Origin: Bacteroides sp.
Lineage (GTDB): Bacteria; Bacteroidota; Bacteroidia; Bacteroidales; Muribaculaceae
Direction: 5' to 3'
NCBI GenBank assembly: GCA_014802175.1
Contig: JAAVCU010000012.1
Span: 30,896-73,690 of the forward strand
Length of the DNA: 42,795 bases
The position numbers and the translations under genes were made by a program. Each line of letters starts with the position of its first letter. Within the stretch, counting starts at the first letter, position 1. The notes under the pieces were generated by a model, which was not told the DNA's origin, searched no databases, and saw only the letters and a program-made list of their open reading frames with translations. Positions 36,901 through 42,795 of the stretch are shown here, piece by piece.

Positions 36901-37307
36901 TAGTTTTCCAGATAGGGGGCATCCCCGGTAGATTTGGTGCCGGGTTGCATATATACATTCTCAATCCCCTCGCCCCAGAATATCAGGGCATCGTTGCTGT
37001 GAAGAGAGGGAGTCTGCGTCAGGTCATCATCGTAGTTCGCACCCGCCGAAGGGGAGGAATTTGTAGAAAGTTGAAAACACATCATCTTACCCCCTTTGCC
37101 AAAAACTCCTACCTTATCGGGCGCAGTAAATCCCATCTCCCGAAGCTGGTCGTAAGAGATGCTGTAAATGCCTGTGCCATCGATTTCGATCTTCACCCAT
37201 TTTCCGGATGCCAGTAGCGAATGCTCCTTGAATGTAAATTCGCAGTGTCCCCAGAAAGTGATGAAAACAGCTGTAAGAGTGGTGGATAAGAATCGTTTCA
37301 AATTCAT
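33951..37307 (-). CDS. PorU-family C25 peptidase, porV-adjacent copy
   Basis: The protein has 1118 residues with a signal peptide (about 1-22). The N-terminal region SLLASGKWVKIEIDGTGIYS is the PorU-type propeptide-like domain. The gingipain-fold C25 domain holds His648 in YFGHGAG and Cys682 in MGGCDFSLPD, both kept. Beta-sandwich domains and a FlgD-like end (FEWDLCDISGKRVREGYYRV) follow. PorU cleaves T9SS signals and attaches cargo to A-LPS at the surface. The gene is upstream of porV, the classic porU position, but the sequence is more diverged than the copy at 38543. It overlaps the FAH-like gene by four bases. Confidence 0.85.
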   Translation of the reverse strand: MNLKRFLSTTLTAVFITFWGHCEFTFKEHSLLASGKWVKIEIDGTGIYSISYDQLREMGFTAPDKVGVFGKGGKMMCFQLSTNSSPSAGANYDDDLTQTPSLHSNDALIFWGEGIENVYMQPGTKSTGDAPYLENYRQNIYSKTAYYFLCDSEEVLSPTEAQTTAGTFNPLSKAWGFARHEVDLQMNSTNTGNLFWGESFINDSPAMSWKVPVSNMDSGTAHLSYQVYSGPNDKFTLRAKCSAGGNEKVSNVTNTNVNYFFPLLGRLAADPYKYATPDTIRFVANPQQEVEISIAAENINANYLNLDYWLLTYPKAVKSNPLSSSQPAELYYFNATRNTNYMFPLDEGLCAWDVSDSRNIQSLPRVESDSEFVGFRLTSNAALPVAIFDPKRKQKQISGWAAVDNINIHGKQEEGIELLIVSTPKLRDYAERLADLHRKYDKIKVLVVTPEEIYNEFSGGVPDPMAYRAVAKMFYNNGLKNILLFGPSMRNMLADVPGETHFDHHIALQHSYVKPEEESVPAYDFYGVMTDNPVEASLHVEQKEIGVGLLSCETPEDCERIIRKIEHYLTDESRAWYVNESLTIGGTGDIHLHDEQAIDTGEYMKKLPGNDGMAHNTLIIDAYGKEDAGNQFKSFLNRGKIWSVYFGHGAGTTMGPDAHFFTTGDLVRLKNNHTGFIFMGGCDFSLPDVRVRGIGESFVLDTEHGMIGAIVSTRTAWSSQNKYLGDILTKEWLNPTDKYTTSTIGEIFAKAKSNSNALNHLSFVLVADPALKVPSPAATIALDPISEASAGEKVSIGGNILSSDGEVDSNFNGKVVLKLMEPAVTLRSRDYATGTCNTQVEGENGYYYPVLDVPYESTIMTAVETEVKNGKFTAEIAIPATAADFSGETVKITAGAFDNSRWLGGAGSVSFCITDSPSSSAHIDNEAPAIMPGYDSSRQIVSFDISDDTAVSLDPNQYFATIDGKRVEISNEEYYSAGETANRFKGYCNVNTLPEGAHTITIEATDIAGNKASQVYEFTKQPTTAPLLLTLESKAGVDRISGFVEGEYSGSLIVEITDGKGVMQTSFSASGSEFEWDLCDISGKRVREGYYRVCVRSNEEVHPKYSEWVEFAVLRPIE

Positions 37308-37888
37308 TTTACTTTAATTTCAAGGAGAGTTTCATTATTTATGGCGGCATGGATATCCATCTGAGGTTTCAGAGGAGTGCCGTCGGGGGTTAGGGGTATA
37401 ATCACGATGTCGCCAATCTTCAGAATATTATCCTGACTGATGGCAGAGATCACTGTGTCAATTTGCTCTTTCAGATCTGTTTCGATAAACGTGTAGCTTT
37501 CACTTCCGATCACGGCTCTGATGGAGTCGGGATACCAGTCGTCATCTATCGCTTTGAAATCGCCGATCATGCAGCACTTGTCAAAGATTGCAGCCTTATC
37601 CCATGGCATTCCCGCCTCGCGGAGCTTTTGCAGAAGATTTGTAGCGCGGATTGTCACTGCGACCGTCACCTCGTGATAATACCGGTAGGCGAATTTCGGT
37701 GCCACACTTTTCCCCAGGCGTGAGATTTTGACAGCCAAAGCCGGGAAAGCACTGAATTTCGAATCAAAATCAGGTACAAAAAAGGGATTGCCTGAACGCA
37801 CAATCGCGGAATCAGGCATTATAATCCAAAGAGGGGACTTCACTCCGTCGGGAATCTCCTCGTTGTGCAGTAAATTGAAAATCTTCAT
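37304..37888 (-). CDS. FAH-like protein with lost metal site (probable pseudoenzyme)
   Basis: The protein has 194 residues. MPDSAIVRSGNPFFVPDF and the spacing to RYYHEVTV match Bacteroidetes fumarylacetoacetate hydrolase-like proteins of about 200 residues. In those, a Tyr-Glu-x-Glu-Leu metal motif follows; here the segment is SAFPALAVKI, with both Glu lost. The third ligand Asp in GIDFTARD is Thr79 in AVTIRATN, and the KGFD lysine is also gone. The C-terminal half is diverged. The reading frame is intact and coupled to both neighbours (five bases after rex; ATGA overlap with the next gene), so the fold seems retained for a non-catalytic job. Confidence 0.7.
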   Translation of the reverse strand: MKIFNLLHNEEIPDGVKSPLWIIMPDSAIVRSGNPFFVPDFDSKFSAFPALAVKISRLGKSVAPKFAYRYYHEVTVAVTIRATNLLQKLREAGMPWDKAAIFDKCCMIGDFKAIDDDWYPDSIRAVIGSESYTFIETDLKEQIDTVISAISQDNILKIGDIVIIPLTPDGTPLKPQMDIHAAINNETLLEIKVK

Positions 37889-37893
37889 CTGTG

Positions 37894-38541
37894 TCAGTTC
37901 CTGTGTTTGTTAGCCTCCAGTCGGTTGAAAATAAGAGCAAGATGCGCATAAATGGAAGTATTCGCCATCACAACCCCCTCAGCTACCTTCACCCGGTAAG
38001 GTGAGAAATTCCAGATAGCCTTGACTCCTGCGCTGATGGCAGTGTCGGCACATTCCTGTGCCGATTGCGCCGGCACGGTGAGTATGGCTATCGATGCGGG
38101 ATTTGTCTCCATGACATCATATATCTGGTCGATATGATAGATAGGCACACCAAGATCCTTACGGGCTATGGTGTCGGGATTCACGTCGAATCCCGCTACG
38201 ATCTCCAGACCATAGTTCGACAGACCGGAATCACGGATCAATGCCTTGCCGAGACTGCCGGCGCCGAACACGTATGCTTTGTGTGAGCGTGTGAAACCGA
38301 GGAAGTCAGAGAGAGCCTCAATCAAGGTCTCCACTTCATAGCCGATACGGGTCTTCCCTTTGATGTTCAGGAAAGACAGATCCTTGGCTATCTGCGATGC
38401 GTCGACACTTAATGCGCGCGAGATCTGGGTGGAGCTTACATACTCCGTGCCGGCGCTCTTCAGTATCTCTACATAAGCCAGATACCAGGGTAGGCGGCGG
38501 AGTGTGGGCTCCGGTAATATGAGGTTATTGTCAATATTCAT
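37894..38541 (-). CDS. rex: Redox-sensing transcriptional repressor Rex
   Basis: The protein has 215 residues. A winged-helix N-terminus (about 10-75, LPEPTLRRLPWYLAYVEIL, and SSTQISRALSVDASQIAKDL as the recognition region) precedes a Rossmann domain with VFGAGSLGKAL (GxGxxG) and a C-terminal swapped helix. It senses the NADH/NAD ratio and represses fermentation and respiration genes. It starts one base after the upstream PorU-type stop, so its level is tied to a T9SS gene. I found no full Rex operator (TTGTGAA inverted pair) in its own region. Confidence 0.95.
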   Translation of the reverse strand: MNIDNNLILPEPTLRRLPWYLAYVEILKSAGTEYVSSTQISRALSVDASQIAKDLSFLNIKGKTRIGYEVETLIEALSDFLGFTRSHKAYVFGAGSLGKALIRDSGLSNYGLEIVAGFDVNPDTIARKDLGVPIYHIDQIYDVMETNPASIAILTVPAQSAQECADTAISAGVKAIWNFSPYRVKVAEGVVMANTSIYAHLALIFNRLEANKHRN

Positions 38542-38542
38542 C

Positions 38543-41500
38543 TTACTGCGCTGTTACTGCAAGTTTCTTAGTCTGTGAGCTGTGCATTCCGTCGGATGTC
38601 TCTACACGAGTGCGGTAAAGATATATTCCACGGGGAACACGTCTGCCCATCTGGTCGCGAAGATCCCAGGGGGTGTCGATGTTGCCCTGCATATCGCTGG
38701 TGACGTTTCGGTCTGATGACCAGACACGTTTGCCTGAAAGATCGAACACTTCAGTGAGACATTGAATCTTGGTGTTGGGTTGATCCACAGTCACGGTGAA
38801 CACCACCGAAACCGATGCTGGATTCACGTCGGTACGCATGTCGCGGATTCCGGGACCTTTCGTTTCCGCCACGTTAAATGTGATGGAACGCGATGTCGCA
38901 TTGTTCGCATTGTCATAGACGGTGAATTTCAATGTGTGCTCACCGGCGGCGAGATCCTGGATCGGGTAGGCGATGCTGCCGCCAAGCGGATTTTCAGGAT
39001 CCGGCTGATAACATGTGTAGACGTCATCGAACACTTGATCGTTGTCAAGACTCACCGACATCTTGTGACCGATACCCGATTCCGAGATGTTGATTCCGGA
39101 TTCATCAAAGAAAGAGGCGTGAAGCACCGGATTGGCATTAACTGATTCATTCTCGCCGAATTCGTGATTATTGAGGTAGAACTCGGTGATCTTCGGCCCC
39201 TCGGTGTCGGAAGATTCCTCCGCAGGATAGCCGATAACGTAGAGTGATTCCGTAGAACCGCCGGCCTCTGTGCCCTGGTCGCTGTAGGCGTATGCCACAA
39301 TACGCGCCGGGCTCATATTGTTCGCGATTTCGGCGGGGAGCAGAAGAGTTGCTTCCCATGCACCATTCTTAACAACTGCTGAGACAGATGCCAGCTTCGA
39401 CTTGCGGTCGTTATAGAATTTCTTCTCACCGTTGGCACCATTGCCCAAGGTTTCAACCACCATTTCCGCGTCGTAGAGATCGAGTGACATTGTGCCGTTG
39501 AAATCCGTGGCATCCGAACCATCAGGTGTTGTCACCTTACCTTTCACCACAGCCTTACTCAAAGCCTCAAGCTGAGGTAGATCCTCGGCTGTGTCGATTT
39601 CTATGCCATTGATGCTCTCGAATGATATTTGGTGAGTCGGTTTTGGCAGACGCAGAGCCGGGTCGGCAATAAGACAGTAACGGAGTTTATTGTCGTCGCG
39701 GTAATCATTCTTCGCATTTATGAAGACATCTCCGACACGAGTGGCACCGCCATCGTCCACAGTGGTCAGGATATGGTCTGCCATCAATCCGTTGAGCACG
39801 CCGTTCATCGACATGAACACGGTTCGGCTGGGTGCTATGGCACCGATAAATCCTGCCGTCGGGTTGAGCACCAAAATCTCCGCACCGCAGATCACATCGC
39901 CGTCCCAATGTCCGAATGAGCAGGTTGCTGCAATCAGGAATGTGAGGTTCGTGTTGCTGAACGAATTGATGTCGCTCCAAGTCAGCAGTTTCTCGTGGGT
40001 CCATGAAGTAGTGGAGGCGTGGCCGATATAATTGGTGTAGATGACGCCATCGTTAAAGAGGCGCATCATACGCTCCTTAGCTTTAGGATATGTGTTGCCG
40101 AGACTTGTCGATTCCAATGGATAGGAGTCAAGATAAAGTTTCTCGTACTGATAGTGAGGAGCTTTCTTTACGAGTCGGCTATACACATCCTCGGTCTGGG
40201 TGAAGTGGATGGCGCCATCCTGATCATCGGCTATCAGCATCACGCGGTTGCGCCATGCTCCGTAATTGGGTTCCTTCACATATTTCTCTATCTTGGCAGC
40301 AACCTGGTTTGCCTCCGATGCTGATCTTACCGGAAGACGCCCCACAGCCACGCGCATCTTAGCGCTGCTCATGTCAAAGGTCTGCTCGGTGCAATCGTCG
40401 AGCATGACGAGATAATCGTCGGTAGAGAAAGCTGTGATTTCGGTGAGTCCGGTAGGCGACTGCCACATAGGGATAGGGGTGAAGCCGGGTCTGCGTACAC
40501 CGTTGGCGACTAACTTGTAATCGTAGGTGCCGCGGCCGAGTATCATGCAATATCTCAATTTATGGTCACCTGGACGGTCATACCACATCTTAAGTAACTT
40601 ACGGATAGCCGACACATCGGCGTGACCTCCGGAAAACTCGTTGTAGATAGCATCCGGTGTAAGGATCTCGACTTTGAAGCCATCGTGCTCCTCATGCAGA
40701 CGCGCAAGACTCTTAGCCGCTTCCATGTATTCACTGTTGGTGATGATCACCATATCGGGCGACGCAATCCCATGTATATCCTGATTGGAGACCACTCCTG
40801 CCCGGGCCACTGTTCTGCCTGATGTTGAGGGGTTGAATGCCACAAATTCGTGGTAGCCGTTGGTTGGGGTGAAGTATGCTGTTGACCCTTCGAGTGTGTA
40901 ATTAACCTCAACGGGTCGCCAAGGATAGGTGACATCCCAGATTACTGTCTCCGAAGAGCAACCTTGCAGTGAAGCGGTTTCACCGGTAAATGTATGATAG
41001 AAATGGAGTTCCGAGTTGGAGCCCATTTTCAGCGCACGGTTGTAGAACACCTCGATATAGTCGAGGCGTGCTGTGAAGAGTGCGCCGCTATACGAATATT
41101 CGATATTGAGAGCAAGCTTGTCGCCATCGATATCAAAATTCTTAACAGTCAGCGCAGTGCGTATAAACTCCTCCTGACTCTCCTGTATCCTGTCGGAGGC
41201 AGTGGATGGAAGCACCTCACCATTTGCGGAGATTTTAAGTTGGGAGGTACCGTTAGTGGTGCGAGCGCCAAACTTAACCGCAGCCGCCACATGAGGGTTT
41301 ACAATATCGGGCAATGTGAAATTGAAAGTCTGACTCTTTGTGGAGCGGAAATCCTCGCCTAACAGCATTCGTCCCATATCGGATGGAGCCTCAAGATCTT
41401 TCTCGTAAGAGATTCTCTCCTCGAAAGCGTCGAGAAGATATTCACTCTTTGCCGGCGAAGCGGTTGGGGTCAATTCCGGATATTCCCCTGCTTCACGGTC

Positions 41501-41908
41501 GGAAACGAAATAGTAACTCTCCGAGCAATATGGATTCAGCGTGTGACGCTCACCGATAGATTTATTAGGATTCCAGGAAGTATTGTCCACCCCGAAGAAG
41601 AGTATTCCTCGGTTTGTGACAACGCTTTTAACCATCGGGAGATCATCGGGCATATCGGCAGCCAATGCTTCGCGCACCATATTTCCACCCGTGCCGTAGA
41701 CACGAACCTTCGATATATCGTTGAACCCCATGGCTTTGAGGTCGGCGTTGCTGATGAGCTGCATACCGGTGGCGCTCACCTTCACACGTTGCCATCTTCC
41801 CTCTGAAAGTGCAGAGTTGGTTGAATAGTGCGAAGCGTCTAAAGCGTAAGTCGATAAGCTGCCGGTAATTATGCTGACAAGCGCCAATATGTAGGCGGAT
41901 ATTTTCAT
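38543..41908 (-). CDS. porU: T9SS sortase PorU
   Basis: The protein has 1121 residues. ATG 41908 gives MKISAYILALVSIITGSLST, a signal peptide; a frame-extended start at 42034 would add 42 residues without a signal. The N-terminal SALSEGRWQRVKVSATG region is PorU-type. The C25 domain holds His630 in YIGHAST and Cys663 in AATCSFGHWD, 33 residues apart as in PorU. Ig-like domains follow, then a C-terminal segment with PWDLRDQMGRRVPRGIYLYR, typical of PorU ends. It fits canonical PorU better than the copy at 33951. A 125-base gap upstream must hold the promoter, though I found no perfect -7 box. Confidence 0.88.
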   Translation of the reverse strand: MKISAYILALVSIITGSLSTYALDASHYSTNSALSEGRWQRVKVSATGMQLISNADLKAMGFNDISKVRVYGTGGNMVREALAADMPDDLPMVKSVVTNRGILFFGVDNTSWNPNKSIGERHTLNPYCSESYYFVSDREAGEYPELTPTASPAKSEYLLDAFEERISYEKDLEAPSDMGRMLLGEDFRSTKSQTFNFTLPDIVNPHVAAAVKFGARTTNGTSQLKISANGEVLPSTASDRIQESQEEFIRTALTVKNFDIDGDKLALNIEYSYSGALFTARLDYIEVFYNRALKMGSNSELHFYHTFTGETASLQGCSSETVIWDVTYPWRPVEVNYTLEGSTAYFTPTNGYHEFVAFNPSTSGRTVARAGVVSNQDIHGIASPDMVIITNSEYMEAAKSLARLHEEHDGFKVEILTPDAIYNEFSGGHADVSAIRKLLKMWYDRPGDHKLRYCMILGRGTYDYKLVANGVRRPGFTPIPMWQSPTGLTEITAFSTDDYLVMLDDCTEQTFDMSSAKMRVAVGRLPVRSASEANQVAAKIEKYVKEPNYGAWRNRVMLIADDQDGAIHFTQTEDVYSRLVKKAPHYQYEKLYLDSYPLESTSLGNTYPKAKERMMRLFNDGVIYTNYIGHASTTSWTHEKLLTWSDINSFSNTNLTFLIAATCSFGHWDGDVICGAEILVLNPTAGFIGAIAPSRTVFMSMNGVLNGLMADHILTTVDDGGATRVGDVFINAKNDYRDDNKLRYCLIADPALRLPKPTHQISFESINGIEIDTAEDLPQLEALSKAVVKGKVTTPDGSDATDFNGTMSLDLYDAEMVVETLGNGANGEKKFYNDRKSKLASVSAVVKNGAWEATLLLPAEIANNMSPARIVAYAYSDQGTEAGGSTESLYVIGYPAEESSDTEGPKITEFYLNNHEFGENESVNANPVLHASFFDESGINISESGIGHKMSVSLDNDQVFDDVYTCYQPDPENPLGGSIAYPIQDLAAGEHTLKFTVYDNANNATSRSITFNVAETKGPGIRDMRTDVNPASVSVVFTVTVDQPNTKIQCLTEVFDLSGKRVWSSDRNVTSDMQGNIDTPWDLRDQMGRRVPRGIYLYRTRVETSDGMHSSQTKKLAVTAQ

Positions 41909-42033
41909 ATACGTATCAAGAATCGTTTCAGTATAATTTATCGATAAAACAAAGTAGTGTTTATCTATTAAATAACGTTGGGAATGGTCTGTTATTGTGG
42001 CTATTTTGAATGGCACTGACCGAATATTAATCA

Positions 42034-42795
42034 TTAATTATTTTGGTTGAGCGAGTTCAGGAATTCCTCACGCGTGCCGTTGAATGTGTCAAGATCCACA
42101 TCTCCTTTGATCCCTTTTACCCTGCCGTGATGATTGAATTGCCAGTAAGACCAGTCGGCGTCAATCGGATGGCTTGAAAAAGAGCATATCCATAACGGAT
42201 ATCCAGGGAAAGCCTCAAGGAGAAAACTCTCATACCCTGATTTATTGGTGTAGAAATATGCTCTAATACCTTTGAGGAAGAGGTAATCGGTCATGGCTGT
42301 CAAACGCTCCACTACCACCTCTGCCGGTATGGTGTCGGGATTCCCTTGTTGTTCGACATCAATGGCAAGTCCGAGCTGCATCTTGCGGTCGCCCACGGCT
42401 TCTAAGAAATTTATGGCCTGATCCACACCATCCTTATCGAAACGGAAGAAATGATAAGCTCCCGTCTTGATTCCGGCTTTCTGTGCCTTCTCGTAATTCT
42501 TGGAGAAAGCCTTGTCGCGGAAATCCACCCCCTCCGATGCTTTTAGAAATGCAAATTCCATGCCATCTTTTTTTACGGCTTCGAAATCAATCTCACCGTT
42601 ATGGGCAGAGACATCCACACCTCTGACAGGATATCTCTCCGGATCTACATAGGGAGGATTCGTGATATACTGATCCCAGACCCAGGCGCAAGAGAGCACC
42701 AGTGTCACCATCAGGAACAGAAATCCCACGGCCGTCATTATATCTTTTTTTGGAGGTATGCGCACTTCTTTAAATAATATAAAAAGCACTCTAAA
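42034..42795 (-). CDS. GH25 lysozyme-like muramidase, membrane-anchored, 5' end open
   Basis: At least 251 residues are visible; the frame stays open to the window edge. Possible starts inside are GTG 42789 and ATG 42738 (MTAVGFLFLMVTLVLS), but basic residues before the membrane helix (KEVRIPPKKD) suggest the real start lies outside. One helix is followed by the GH25 barrel: GVDVSAHNGEIDF with the conserved Asp, TGAYHFFRF, LAIDVEQQGNP with the catalytic Asp/Glu pair, and SYWQFNHHG near the end. It should cleave peptidoglycan between MurNAc and GlcNAc in the periplasm, possibly for cell-wall remodelling. It is in line with the porU run but separated by 125 bases. Confidence 0.88.
   Translation of the reverse strand, partial: FRVLFILFKEVRIPPKKDIMTAVGFLFLMVTLVLSCAWVWDQYITNPPYVDPERYPVRGVDVSAHNGEIDFEAVKKDGMEFAFLKASEGVDFRDKAFSKNYEKAQKAGIKTGAYHFFRFDKDGVDQAINFLEAVGDRKMQLGLAIDVEQQGNPDTIPAEVVVERLTAMTDYLFLKGIRAYFYTNKSGYESFLLEAFPGYPLWICSFSSHPIDADWSYWQFNHHGRVKGIKGDVDLDTFNGTREEFLNSLNQNN

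Noticed and set aside
1..42795. tRNA or rRNA genes
   Set aside because: I saw no cloverleaf-like stretch or rRNA sequence in the gaps, although this was a reading by eye.

Overview
The window looks like a chromosomal segment of a Bacteroidales bacterium, probably a gut or oral lineage such as Muribaculaceae. The order is well supported and the family is only a guess. The evidence is the type IX secretion (T9SS) genes porE, porU and porV, Bacteroidetes-type -7 boxes (TAnnTTTG), the lack of Shine-Dalgarno sequences, the short adenylate kinase, the long SecA, and families largely confined to Bacteroidetes (DUF3256, DUF6591, Lnb/DUF4105).

Layout. 1-8310 (+): the end of a DUF3256 gene, gltX and waaA (Kdo transferase), then a GH51 arabinofuranosidase with a KDPG-type aldolase, then the T9SS lipoprotein gene porE. 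8390-9530 (-): adk and hpt. 9745-13193: a Ser/Thr kinase, a divergent small regulator-like gene and a DUF6591 lipoprotein, bracketed by two near-identical 86-nt promoter-to-terminator units that look like small RNA genes. 13239-22682 (+): a pseudouridine synthase with a Gly/Tyr/Gln/Arg repeat tail, asnS, an Lnb-type lipoprotein N-acyltransferase, an alkaline-phosphatase-fold protein that has lost its catalytic residues, and secA. 22808-24029: two related GYF/CD225 membrane proteins. 24048-28147: a partial legionaminic-acid-type (nonulosonate) operon in which short repeats supply several stop codons. 28145-28329: a fold-back MITE-like element. 28416-31807: sufC-sufD-sufS without sufB. 31811-42795 (-): a GH25 lysozyme gene followed by a compact run porU-like, rex, FAH-like, porU-like, porV and lgt.

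Much of the window concerns envelope export and lipoprotein maturation: SecA exports, Lgt and Lnb acylate lipoproteins, and PorE, PorV and PorU belong to T9SS. The most unusual points are the duplicated small-RNA-like unit, helically phased AATGGA repeats between the regulator-like gene and the lipoprotein gene, two degenerate enzymes (the PafA-like and FAH-like proteins) kept inside conserved operons, two complete PorU-family peptidases, and repeats that form gene ends in the nonulosonate operon. All family calls come from reading the sequence and remembered family motifs; no search was run.
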